From positions 62,001 to 126,000 of the forward strand of contig JAVHNS010000012.1 in assembly GCA_036872755.1 (NCBI GenBank): a stretch of 64,000 nucleotides of DNA, given 5' to 3'. This stretch comes from Orbilia blumenaviensis. Taxonomy: Eukaryota > Ascomycota > Orbiliomycetes > Orbiliales > Orbiliaceae. A program made the translations under genes and the position numbers. The stretch's first letter is position 1, and every line of letters begins with the position of its first letter. Below are positions 11,221 through 22,941 of this stretch, one piece after another. The notes below the pieces were generated by a model, which worked only from the letters and a program-made list of their open reading frames with translations, made no database searches and was not told the DNA's origin.

Positions 11221-13643
11221 GATTTTCAGTTCCGAATTTTCGATTTTTTTGAACAGTGTTGGGTCGACACTTTCCTAGATGTGAGGTTTTTTTATCTATA
11301 TGTGCGGGGTTAACCAAAATCCACAGCCTCGACTCAACTCGCGAAACATAGCCACTTGTACTGCATATATTATGCATGTCAAGGCTGACCTCGTATCGAT
11401 ACCATTGCTTTCCAAGTAATGCCATTGGGTTTTGGAAGGCAGAGGGCGCTTACAGCTTGGGCCAATAGTCACCATGGAACGAGCTATAAAGTATCTAAGC
11501 TTGGATACTTCCATAAGATTATCTACGTATAGTTTACATGCGTCACCGGATCCTGGATTGATTTCGAGGACAGTAGCTACTAGTATACGTATCTATCAAT
11601 CCAATACTTTAACATATGAATGGATGAAAACCCTGGTAAAATTATCATGTTCATTCTCCTGTATGCACATTGATGCGCATTAATTTAAATGACTTTTGGG
11701 CCTCTGGTTTTCCTCGTACAGCATATGTTTCTCGTTGTGAACACGTCCAAATTTGAGCCATATGGGACTCTACTGATGAATCTAGATTCGAGCTCGAAGG
11801 AGGCTAATATTATATCTTATAAACGCCATTTCATCGGAAACTCACACTGAAAGACCCTTGACGTACGGAATAAATTAACACCCTACCGAGATAAGCTTTA
11901 TAATATCTCTATGTGTGAATATATGCTATTTATAATTTTATACTGGGCCGTAACTTATATCCTACGAGAGCTCCGAATCTGTGATATACATTTTAATATT
12001 TATTATATGATACCTGCATATTAACCAGCTTTTCCATCGTGCTAGCGTTCATCTAGTAGCGCTGCTGCTAAAAACTAAGTAGTTATGAAGGTCCATAGTT
12101 AGCTACGATATCGCGATGCTGTAATTCGGGTTTTATATCGAAGAAGGATTGTATACCTACAGACACTAGTCTTCGTTCTAGCTACAGTTGTATATACTGT
12201 AACATATATTCTTGAACAATTAAGGATCATAAATGGCAGACTGTAGGCTCAGCCTAGGAGCCCCCAAATGAAGTGAGGTACGTCCGTAAACGGACCCCTC
12301 TACTCCGGAATAACTTTTCAACGTGCAAGCTTGTGTTTATAAGTGCTTGGTACGTTGGATTATTCATTACTATGTGTATACTTGGGTAGCTATGCTTGCT
12401 TGAGTAGTTAGCATCTGATTTTTCTACGTCGCTTCTAGCACGTTTTTTTAACATGCTAACATTTTTATGTTTCTGCAGATTATCAGCCAGATGCCATGCG
12501 TGCATATTTACGTAAGTAAGTATTTGTTCCCAAGCACCGACCACAGCGCCCCGGGCTTTGTCAATACCAGTCTTTGAAAGGACAAGAACTAACTACATAC
12601 TTACTGAATACTTTAACATCTAAGCCCCTATTGTTAATAACGAGCCGTACCCGACAACCGATCGTAACCAGCACTAGGATTTTAGGGAGCCATTGCAAGC
12701 AGGCACTCTAAAAAACACACCCTAGGCTGCAAGCTTTCAATGTTGCCTGAATAATTAACCATGGCCATAGGCGTGGTACCACATGAACAACACAAATTGT
12801 CAGCCTGGAAACGTGATCGCCCCGTCCGCACCGGATTCCAGGTACTTTATTGCGAGGTTCCTATTACTCGGGCGTCAAATTTTAGAGGAAGTGCGTACTG
12901 TGGCCTTGGAGGTAAATGATACTCGAGTACCTGTCTCATGAGACGGTGTGATTCGGGCTATTAAGTGTTTATGCGTAATGTAAGGTCTAGATGAATTTGA
13001 AATGATGAGCCCTGGAGCTCTTGGTAGATGATGCTATAGCATATTAATTTGAATGTAAGTTCATAGAGTATCACGGGAATGACAAAGAATAGTAGCAATA
13101 TACTGAGCTGAGACCATAGGAATCTACCGAATTTAATATGGTTTCAAAAACTGAGATTATTGCCTCGCATAATAATAGTACTTATTCTAACCAGTCATAC
13201 TATTGTCCTATATTAATAACAGTCTGATATTTTTTGCGCGGAGTTAAAAATCTGAGGGCTTATATTTAGTGTGGGCTTGTAATTTTGTATGAACATATAT
13301 TCAAACTAACACGGAACTGTGGTCATAGTCTGTAGATTCCAGCCGCATGCTACTACTAGGATATAACTATTCCTACACCAAAATCTCGCAACGGAACTCA
13401 AGAGTTTATTTCTATTCTGAGGATATTTTCGTATCTGGAGAGCGACACTATAAGTCCGGATTTTTCGGTATTGGTTGCAATTGCGGATTGTGCGAAGGTA
13501 TAGAGATATTAACTAAACCAGGTGGTTTTTCCATAAGAATCCACTGGAGCCCTATCCCAAATCAAGATATAGTCTGTCAGTTTTATTGATGGTATAACTC
13601 TAAAGAGTGTATACTAATTCGAATTTAAAAAAAGAAAGAAAAC
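11221..13643. other. Gene-free AT-rich interval upstream of NLR
   Basis: Only short open frames occur, such as 12254-12544 minus (96 codons) and 13347-13589 plus (80 codons). Neither has a recognisable motif or a supporting splice pattern. The region must contain the NLR promoter and the 3' end of the F-box gene. Nothing else can be supported. Confidence 0.6.
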
Positions 13644-15050
13644 TTACTTCTGTGGCGACATCCCGAACAATTCATCAATAGACCGCTGTCCCACACCTTG
13701 AACATAGAACCCAATCATATCCCAGGTCTGGACATTTAGTTTCCACTTCGGCTCACCCTGTAGCGCCCGTTTATCCCTCAGAATGTCAAATTGAACCATC
13801 TTATCCCAAGACTTCCCTTGCATAACAGTCGAGCGGCCATCCTTCGCAAAAATAACTTTTTCTAACATATCAGCGCCGCGTTGAATCCACTGGTTAACCA
13901 CGTCTTTTAAATACTCTGTATAACCAAACCCATGATTCTCGCCTATCTGATTTGGAAAGAGATCGTTAGGTTGTGGAACCCTCACTCTTTTTAATTTCTT
14001 CATCCCCTGTAACGCATTGTACAATATATTCTCGTTGCTACCCGATGCACCGCCCAACCCAAACCAAGCCCCGTTCTTAGTTATGACTAAATCCTCAACG
14101 TCAGGAAATTTCCCACTGATTTCAGATAATACGGAGAAATCGGCTTGGTTGAGCTCCAAATGCACCTGCTTCAGACCATCCCAGGAAAACCAATGTTTTT
14201 GCTCCCAGTCTTTATGAGCCATCGGAGCGCCCAATATGTCACTCCTAATCCGGAGTTTTGTAAGCGTTTTCATGCATGAACTGTGCAAGAAAGATACATT
14301 AGGCTCAGCTCTACGGCTAGGTGTGAGTGAAAACTGGTTGGTCACAACGACAAGCTCTCTCAGCCCGGGAGGGCCCGGCGGCGGGTCGACGTCGTCATCC
14401 ATCCCTATCTTGGGCCCCAAGTATTCCTGATATTTTTCCGGTAAAGCTGCATAGAAGTCCTGTTTCCTCGCGCCGGAAAGATCGTGCAAACTTAACTGGG
14501 GATATCGTTTGCATGTAAGGTTGAGACTTTTGAGCGTGTGAAAAGCGGGCGCGGCTGATAGTTTGTTAAAAATAGCATGGATCAAATTTGTCTCCAGATC
14601 CGATATCGTCGTAAGATTAATCCAGAGGCTTTTGACATTCGGAAACAGTGTGAGAACATCCATATAGATTTCGAAAGCCGCAATGTTTCGAAGAAGCTCG
14701 TTTGGGCGTCCGGGCATATACATTGATATGTGACTTCAAAAATCAAAATCAAGATGTTAATACGTTTCATAGGATACCATACTAAAAAACCTTATAATTA
14801 GGAATTAAAACATCGCATGAAATCATTTGACGTACTAGACCACAGGTCTCAGATGTCCCACTGTGCCTCCATCGCGAAACGCCTCGGCTCTATAAGGCGT
14901 CCTCCAATCGATACGACTAAATACCAGCGGGATAATGAAACCTCGACACACGCGGGAGCACCGAGAAAATCGCTTAAAGTCACGTTTCGAGACATAAGAG
15001 AGGATCTCGTCGACAAGTTCTCGTGGAAGAGAGAGGAGTGAAAGCGACAT
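13644..15050 (-). CDS. F-box protein with LRR-like C-terminal region
   Basis: Exon 1 15050-14836 and exon 2 14733-13644 join in phase 2 to 434 aa; the junction reads HLRPVVYHISMYMPG. Residues 5-40 (LPRELVDEILSYVSKRDFKR.SRCSRVCRG) are a clear F-box, the Skp1-binding part of SCF ubiquitin ligases. The remainder has leucine-spaced segments such as LKSLNLTC, LRELVVVTN, LTKLRIRSD, LKQVHLELN and VEDLVITKN, typical of fungal F-box proteins with degenerate leucine-rich repeats that bind substrates. No substrate can be named. It is one of three unrelated F-box genes in the window. Confidence 0.82.
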
Positions 15051-16121
15051 TGTCGAGAATCGTTGATATTCACGGCGCGGGGTAAGTAAACCTGAATGGA
15101 TGAAAGAATGTCGTTGATCGAGGTTTGAAGGGGTTCAACAATGGGAGAAATATATAATTTGAGATTCAAACGATTACGGAAACAAAGCATATAGCTAAGA
15201 CTATCGCGTCGTAATCCAAGTTGTAAACAGTGCAGCCTGCGCGAAGCTTAGCTCAAGCTCCTGCAAGTTTGTGCGACTTCGAGTCATCCTGGCGGTTTAC
15301 CCGTAGCCTAGCTCCAACCCATGCCAATGTCTTAGCTACCAAAAATGCAACACGAGTTCATTAGGAACACAAACATGAACAACATTACTGCACTATCCGT
15401 ATACTATCGTGGTACGTCTTCGTAGCTCGAGCTCGTTGCCTTAATTGTAAGAGGCCATGAAATGGACGCTTTGCGATATATTTACTTTCTAAAGCGAAAT
15501 AGTACGCATATCTACTATGTATAAGATCGATATCATACCACTCACGCTACCCTCCAACTCGAATTCGTTGCATCAATAGCACCCTTTCAAAGACCCGGTA
15601 AATAAAATATTCAAAAAATTACGTACTCCAAGCTAAATCAGACACTTGAATCCTTTTTGTGGAAAAGAACTAGCCAATACACTGCACACTTCCGCTGTAA
15701 ACCAGAGTATCGACTCGAATCGAAGATACAAACGTCGCAAGCAGAAGCTCAACAACGCCTTTGATATCTCGATTCCGACTAGCTCCTTGGCAGCCTGGAC
15801 AGGCCCGATTTGAAGATGCAGAACCGATGCGAATATAAAATGACAGTTATTCCCGCTGTAAATTTAAAGGGTTTATCGCACTGAGCAGGTTCCCTCTTGA
15901 AAGGCGTTCGTGGATTTTCATCATCTTTATCCCAACTGAATCACGGTCATTACAGAACCTTTAAAATCAATAAAAAAGTCTCTAAACCTTTCGTCGTCAT
16001 TCATTAAATTCGGGGTACGTTCGCTACCCATGTATACCACACTTATCATCCTTGTGAACATCAAGCTCACAATTCCACGTCAATTATACCGCAGACAATT
16101 ACTCTATCAAAATAATCCACA
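15051..16121. other. Intergenic, divergent promoter region
   Basis: This lies between the F-box gene (minus) and the small secreted protein gene (plus), so it should hold both promoters. No coding frame or RNA gene was recognised. Confidence 0.6.
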
Positions 16122-16547
16122 ATGCAGATCTCAGGCCTTACTTTCCTTGTTACCGCCCTCCTCGTCAATCTCTCACTAGGGTCCCCAATCGTAGCTAGAA
16201 ACCTCGAGGCCCGTGATGATTCTCTAATTGCGGCGAGGAGACTCGAGATTCGCGACGATCAAGCACCACCACTGGATGCGGACTGCTCGAAGTACAGGTT
16301 TAAGCCCGTTGGCGAAAAGAAGGAGGATAAGAAACTTGACCGCATGTGCCCCATGTTTTGCGCTGGTAAGTAGACGTGAACGAGACTCTACAACCCGATT
16401 TCAGATTTAAGCTAACTTTTTTTTCTTTCACTTCTTTCTTTTTCAAAAATTACAGCTATCAAGAAGCATCCCGATAGCCCTACTAGCAAGCTGTTTGAAC
16501 AAAAGCTTAGGTCCCAGTGCGCTGTTCCTCCCCCTACTCCAGCTTAA
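16122..16547 (+). CDS. Small secreted cysteine-containing protein
   Basis: Exon 1 16122-16365 and exon 2 16456-16547 give 111 aa. The intron has GTAAGT and TTACAG ends and the join reads CPMFCAAIKKHP. Residues 1-20 (MQISGLTFLVTALLVNLSLG) are a convincing signal peptide. The mature part is hydrophilic with four cysteines (two of them in CPMFC), enough for two disulfides. A near-duplicated segment, RNLEARDD then RRLEIRDD, occurs at about residues 26-45. Size, signal peptide and cysteines fit a fungal effector candidate or a small apoplastic protein. I recognise no family. Confidence 0.72.
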
Positions 16548-17410
16548 ATTTTAAGACCTGGTGTTTCTTTGTTTTTCGGTTTCGGTTTTTTTTTTTTTTT
16601 ACACTGTCGTATGTTGCGGTATCCCACAAGCATTTCGCGTTTGTTCAAGAGATCAAGAGTTTTGGAGGCCGGCGTTAACTGGTGTCAAAATTGTCATTTT
16701 TTGTAAATACATTAAATTCTTCACAAAAAGAAATCTGTCTGGACATCAAGTATCATCAAGATCCATGCCCTCAAAACTAAAGAAAGAAAGAATTTCGGGA
16801 TTTTATATAATATTTATCAAAATTAATTCCGTTGTGGAGTCTAGCTGTCCGTCGTGCGATTGCAAACTAGGTAATTAATGGTTCCGCATGTGCGTTGTGC
16901 AGCGCTTCAGCGCTGCAGCTGCGGAGCCCAAATAATATCATGCATACTATACACCGATGTGATGAAAAACGCGCATTTGTACAGTACGTATGCACCTCAC
17001 CGTATATATAGACGAAAGGAGAGATATTCGAAAGAATAATCCGCTACGATCCTTTCGCTGTCGGATTCATGCCGATTGGCTTACAAGTATATAGCAGAAT
17101 ATACAACAAATTCTAAGCGCCGCCCCGAGCCGTTGATAGGGGCCGGATTTCAATTTCGTGAGCGGTTAACAAATATAAAAAAGCGGCCCAAGGATAGGTC
17201 CCGCTATCGCGTCGCAAGGCTCGCGGAGTCTACCCCGCAAATGTTATAAATTGAGGCCATCCGATCAGAAAAATCCCACAGTTGTACAACTGAGGCTTTC
17301 TATAATCCTCAACTACCGGAACTACTGATATATTATTGTTATCATACAAATTGCTACACAAATAGGCCTATATAGCTATAGGTCAACCAGAAAGAATAAA
17401 GAACCGAAAC
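16548..17410. other. Intergenic, 3' UTR and promoter
   Basis: Contains a T15 run at 16586-16600 just after the secreted-protein gene, and the upstream region of the acidic DUF7587-like gene. No gene is seen. Confidence 0.55.
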
Positions 17411-17678
17411 ATGTCGATACAGCTTTATAATCCCGCCCAAAATAGGGCGAGAGCATACCAAAATCCTGCAGCCGTGTCTGTAAGATTTTCAAAAGAAACT
17501 CATAGTTCGCAGTACGTATACTCGGACGACTCTCAAGAAGAAGAAGAAGATTACGATGACTTCGAAGAGTATGACGACTCTGAATTATATGATTTTGAAG
17601 AAGAACACGATTCCGAAGAATACGACTCCGAGGAAGATTATGACTCCGAGGAATACTATGATTCTGAAGACTACGATT

Positions 17679-17712
<34 letters not shown>

Positions 17713-18739
17713 TCTCGAAGATGAAGATTACGACGAGCACAAAGTCCCAATTCTTGCAGTAAAAAACCCTCCTAAAAAACTCTACCGAGTCCACCATTCC
17801 CAAGCCGTAACAACCTACTCCAAAAGATATGGATTCAGAGCAGCCGACCAGTCCACCTCAGGCCCCGTCGCACTCAAAGAATTCCACAGACACCTATGGT
17901 GGTCTTCAAAGCGTCCAACAAGATTCATCTCAACCTTCTCGAGTAAAAGCCACGCCGAAAGATGGGCGAAAAGCTGGCAGGAAAGACACCCAGAAGGCTG
18001 GTATCGTATCATGGAAATCAAACCCCAAGCGGCAGACCTGGTCTATAATATGAAAAAAGTTATCGATCGCTCCGGGGTCGAGGTACCGGACTGGTGTCCT
18101 TTCAAGAACCCGAGCGCGGACGAGTATCTATTTTTCCGCCGAATCCCTCGAGATCAGATCTTTGACCCCAAGTCCGATCGGTCGCGGCATATCACGTATG
18201 ATGAATATGAAATGGACGAGGTATACGAGGATCAAGACGGATATGATGATGAATATTATTATGACGAAAAGGACGAATTCGAAGTCGACTACGATGAGTC
18301 TGCTGCAGAACTTAGGCTCTTTGAGGAAAGGGAACGAGAAGACCAAAGGAAAATCGAAGAATACCGGAAATCAAACAAAACAACTAGAAAACCTGAACAC
18401 TCGGAAAATGCCCTGGTTTTGCGTGCATATGCCGCCCCAAGATCAGAAAATTCAGGACGACGAGGAAGTTTTGAGGAATACAGAGACTATGATGACTCTG
18501 CTGCAGAGCTTAGGTTCTTGGAGGAAACTGGACGACCAGCAAAAACAAGGACTAATGGACATGCATCTAAGAAAATGGATGTGGACGCTCACAGGAAGAA
18601 CAGAGAAGGTAAGCCACGTTTAGCTCTGATCCGATTGGTATCTTAGATGGGGAGCCGTAACTCGGGTGCTAACAAACATCGAAACATCGCAGAGAGACGG
18701 AACCCTTTTTCTCTGACGGGTGAATTTTATATCAGGTAG
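17411..18739 (+). CDS. Highly acidic protein with DUF7587-like core
   Basis: Exon 1 17411-18608 and exon 2 18693-18739 give 414 aa; without the intron the frame stops at 18646 (411 aa). The intron is supported by GTAAGC, GCTAAC and GCAG signals. Residues 40-115 are extremely rich in Asp, Glu and Tyr, including an uninterrupted Asp run of about 11. The folded core at about 122-240 contains LYRVHHSQ, YGFRAADQST, HLWWSSKR, RFISTFSSKSHAERWA and YRIMEIKP. This arrangement resembles the fungal domain catalogued as DUF7587. A second acidic tract follows, and the motif DYDESAAELRLFEE recurs later as DYDDSAAELRFLEE. Function is unknown. Confidence 0.75.
17560..17725 (+). repeat. Asp/Glu/Tyr low-complexity coding repeat
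   Basis: Imperfect GAAGAATACGAC-type repeats followed by a (GAC)n run near 17680-17712 encode an acidic tract. This is the kind of coding microsatellite that varies in length. Confidence 0.7.
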
Positions 18740-19839
18740 GCTTCGCCAGTTACAACCAGTAAAGGTTGCCACGGGGAATTTTAGATTCGAGTGAGAGACC
18801 TCGCACGCTGAGCTTGTTCACCTTCTGAGCTTTTCTTTTTCATTTCATTTCCCCTTTTTTGGAAATCCCGAGTCAACTTTTCTACGTGCTGCCAGGAACC
18901 TAATCACATTTTTATCTTTTTGGGCATCCCATGATACACAGGAGCTTGAGGCTGGGCCTTTGCTGCATATCGCTCGCAGCTTCTCCATTCATGCATGCGT
19001 GTATCTAAGCAACATTTACTGCCATCACGCTATTGTCTTAATTTTGTAGGACTCTTGTCTCGTTTTTGCCTCGCCTTTGTAGACTGGTTTTTATCTCAAC
19101 CTGTTACGAACTCTTAGTCTCAGTCCCAAATAAATTATATATTACAGAACAGGGTTTAGTAAAGTAGGGCGAATTCTATATAGCCAGCCAATCTTGTAAC
19201 GCATTGATTTTTTCTCCTCTGATTTTACATAACTACTAGCTTGTGCAGCCGGTATTTAGCAACAGCCAGGGAATTGATAACGAAGCCCAGGGAATATGGG
19301 TTCATAAATGCATGAAATGGCGACACCGTTCTGTAGCTACGTAGTTTTCAGCATAAACGAGTATAGTCGCATAAGAATCTCACCTTGTTGCATTTTGAAA
19401 ACAACTGTGTTGATATGCCAAGACCTTCACATCAGCAATCCTCGTTGCTGGCTACTGAGCTAAGCTAGGTATGCTTTGGTACGAACCAGGAGCTCGCGCA
19501 TAGAACTATAAAAATATATCCTCGCCTTTAGCTTTTCATGAAAAGCAAATACTACTTTCCTTTTCCGATTTCTCGTAGAACCACTCTGAATTCTAAGGCA
19601 TGGTCTCTGGTGTTGAACAAACCCTTGCTCCGACCCTTGCCGAATCCCGTACCTTGCAGATGTCATGACGAAATACATCCTCAGAAACGGAGGCTTCCAA
19701 TTCACCCGCGGCATTTTGACCCCTCCTCTCACCATAGATATAAAATCACTTCCATTGGTCACCTCCTCCTCCTTACTGTTAGAAACGTAGATAGGTATCT
19801 GTCGACTGTATATCCAATTAAGCTTCGGGAAACGTCAAG
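18740..19839. other. Intergenic, no gene seen
   Basis: No supported coding frame. Pyrimidine-rich stretches near 18820-18860 and promoter sequence of the TspO-type gene are the only visible content. Confidence 0.55.
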
Positions 19840-20548
19840 ATGCCCACCATTTTGGGTACCTCCATAGGCCTTGGCCTCCACCCCCAGATCCTCGCCAGCC
19901 CGGCGGCTTCAATCCTCCTTCCAATCACACTAGGTATTTTAGAATCTCATCTTCGTATATAACGTACTTTACTACCAGATACAAGTATCTAACATTACCA
20001 TATGGGTATTTACAGGCTCTGCAATCGGCTGGTCTCTAAGCCGTAAGCTCCCATATTTATGATACAAAGCCCACACAAAGACTAACAAATGCAATGCAAC
20101 AGCAAAAACCAAAACAACCTACCAAGCCCTAACCCAGCCCCCCCTCCACCCCCCTTCCTACCTCTTCGGCCCAGTCTGGACAGTTCTCTACGGCCTAATG
20201 GGCTACGGCATCCACCACGCCTACAAAACCTCCAGCAACCACCCTCACTTCCCAACAACCGCAACTCTCTACACAACCCAACTAACACTGAACTTCCTCT
20301 GGACGCCTCTGTTCTTTGGTATCGAACAGCCTGGGATCGCGTTGGTTGATATTTTGGGGCTGGGGGTTAATCTTGGTGCTTTGACTTGGAGTTATGCACA
20401 GCTTGGAGATGACGTTGCGGTGTGGACTATGGTGCCCTATTTGGCTTGGGTTTCATTTGCCACATATCTCAATATTGGAGTTGGGGTGTTAAACGGATGG
20501 GATCTTAAGTCGAAGAGAAAGGTTGCACCGAGGAAGAAGGAGGAGTAG
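19840..20548 (+). CDS. TspO/MBR family membrane protein
   Basis: Exons 19840-19933, 20016-20042 and 20103-20548 give 188 aa, with a 27-nt middle exon (GSAIGWSLS) joining in phase 1 on both sides. The family signature is clear: PPLHPPSYLFGPVWTVLYGLMGYG, TLNFLWTPLFFGI and YLAWVSFATYLNIGV. Five hydrophobic helices are expected. TspO/peripheral benzodiazepine receptor proteins bind tetrapyrroles and sterol-like ligands and sit in the mitochondrial outer membrane of eukaryotes. The C-terminus is short and basic (KSKRKVAPRKKEE). The ATG at 19840 opens a hydrophobic first helix and has no nearer upstream competitor. Confidence 0.88.
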
Positions 20549-21263
20549 ATGGAACTCCTATAGCTAATTAATGTCCACGTCTATGAATAAGCCCAAGGAA
20601 TAGTCCTGGGGGTGCTGGCTACGTAGTTTAATCTAAATCTGGCGGAGATTGATCTTATTTCTATTGACTTGTCCAAGAAAATCTCACAGACTATACACAA
20701 GGGAATGGAGTTAGGGAGGAAGGAAATGGGAAGAAAAGCAGATCTATCTTACAAGTACGTATAAACAAAACGCAATGCGCCCTGGGTGTAACCTTACAGG
20801 GCTCACCGTTTCGTTCAATGGTCGGAGGATATAAAAAAAAAAGTAATTACAAGAAGTGGAAGCCGGGCGGTATCGAATGAAAAGAGGACAGGGTGAGAGA
20901 GAGAGAGAGGGAGTAGGAGGATGGCGAATAAGACCAAGGAAAAAGTGAGAATGTACAAGAGTATTTCAACAAATTGAACTCCAGTTGCAGATGGGACAAA
21001 TGGAAGAAGCAGAGTCTAGATTATATTGCCTCATCAAGGTTTCCACCTTCTCCAGTTCCCGAATAAACATAATGACTGACTTTTCGGCTGGGGGTTTTTT
21101 TGTCGTGAAAAGATAGATTTCAACACCTCACACCAATACCACACTTAGAGCACCGCATAAAAAGTTCTCAGTGTTTTCCCGTTCCCCCATATTGACATCC
21201 CCCATATATTTCAAATTCGTAAAAGCGTTCAAGCAATAACATTTTATTTATTCATCGTTGAGC
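20549..21263. other. Convergent 3' UTR region
   Basis: This lies between the TspO-type gene (plus) and the RRM gene (minus). It includes a (GA)n run at about 20896-20911 and an A-run near 20833. No gene is seen. Confidence 0.6.
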
Positions 21264-22351
21264 TCAAGCCTTGTCAGGGTTGATGAAGGATCGGCCGGCG
21301 GTGCCGAGTGGCATTCTCTGTGGGCTGGTCTTGGTGAAATCTATCCTAATCTGGCGGCCGTAGATGGACTTGGACTCCAACTGGGCCTTGGCGGCCTCAG
21401 CGCTGGCAATGTCAACAAAGTCAGCGTGGGCGAATCCTCTGGGTTGACCGGTCCTCCTATAGATAAAGCGTTAGAAATCAGACATAGAAAATAAAGATTG
21501 GGGTTGTAATACCGATCGATAGCAACTCTGACATCAGTGCAGTTACGGATGCCATTGAAAAGTTCATTCAGATCCTTGTCAGTGATATCGAAGGAAAGGT
21601 TTCCGATGAAGAGGGTCCTGGAGGGTGCGTTGGCCTCGCCGGGGGCATTGTTTTCACGGTCTGGGCGAAGAACGTATTGAACGTTAATGCGACGGCCATC
21701 GACAATAAGTCCGTGCATCTTCTGAACGGCAGCAGTAGCGGCGTCCTGGCCTTCGAACTCAACATATCCGAATCTATTCCCGAGAATTAGTATTTAATAA
21801 AAAAAGAAAAATCTTCACATTCCATGAAAGGTTCCCTCTAATGGGCTATTCACATACCCTTTCGATAGGCCACGAGGATCGTAGACAACCTTTGCGCTAA
21901 CAACCTTTCCGAACTCTCCGAATTCTCGCTCCAAGTCCTCGCCTCTGATACCGTAGGAGATATTTCCAACATATATCCTCTTTGTCGGTGGCAGTGGGTT
22001 ACCCTGGAAGTCCTTGTGTTCTGGCATCATTGGTTCGGAAACGCCTGAGTACATTCTGGTCTGGGTCGCAGACGGAGGGAGAATTCTGGATAGTGGTGGG
22101 GATGGTGCGCGGGGTGCGATCACGGCATTGTCGGCAAGGGTAGCGACGGCTTGGAAGGCCCTGGCCCGCTGCTGTTGTAGAACCGGTGGAGCCGAGTAGA
22201 TAGCTCCTGGCTTGAGGTTACGGAAGATCGATCGACGAAGGGAGAGCCTTGCAAGCGATGTTAGTAGTCTGCTGGTGCTGTTCGGGATGGTCCGGCGGGC
22301 AGGCGGTTGAAGTCATCACCACCCCACGAATAGAGGCGGGCAAACTTACAT
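21264..22351 (-). CDS. Two-RRM RNA-binding protein, probably mitochondrial
   Basis: Minus-strand exons: AT at 22351-22350, then 22247-21858, 21773-21513 and 21456-21264, total 846 nt, 281 aa. The start codon is formed across the first intron (AT|G), giving MLSLRRSIFRNLKPG, an arginine-rich amphipathic leader typical of mitochondrial targeting. RRM1 has RNP2 RIYVGNISY and RNP1 KGFGYVEF; RRM2 has RNP2 TLFIGNLSF and RNP1 RGFAHADF. All three remaining junctions keep phase and restore RNP motifs (KG|FGYVEF; DR|RTGQPRG). An in-frame TAG lies 10 codons upstream of the split ATG, so no longer N-terminus is available through that exon. It is likely an organellar RNA metabolism factor; the RNA target is unknown. 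Confidence 0.83.
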
Positions 22352-22941
22352 TTTGAATAGTGGGTATATAAAACCTTGCTACGAAGGGATTGAATCTAAA
22401 AAACGCTCGAAGATGCGACAAGGGACCAGAATATGAGTGCTCCGGAGTTTCGACGAAAAAGATCGAGAGTATCTTGGATGTCGGGGAGAAAGTGGTTTTC
22501 TTGTGTCGTTGGAAAAGAGAGTAGGTTTTCGGTAAAACTTTTTTAGTCGTGATGAAGGTTCCTTTTGTAGGTCGCCGCACTAAAAGGAAAGAAGGACATG
22601 GAAAATTTCTGCAACACCCACAACGCCATTCCGGGGAGGACTTCCTCGGGGAAATGGATACCCCAGACCTTGATACACTACTGAACGTCTTTGAATATAT
22701 ATCATCTTCTAATTGACTGAAATTTGATCTTTACACTTAGAGAAGAAGCAAGAGAGGAGATTTCAAGCATTTGTCGTATAAAGAGCTAATTACACCAGGT
22801 CAAACTAGAGCTTTTGGAATCGATTCTATCCCATCCCGGTAACATTAAACCCAAGCCACCCAAAAAAATCAAATACAGAGAACCATATCAAAAAGTGAAC
22901 TGGTAAGATATAAGCAACCGAATCTTTAATAGCAAGTTATC
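22352..22941. other. 5' UTR of RRM gene and 3' region of Zn2Cys6 gene
   Basis: The two minus-strand genes are about 0.6 kb apart. No other gene is seen. A frame at 22218-22580 is the read-through of the first RRM-gene intron and its leader. Confidence 0.6.
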
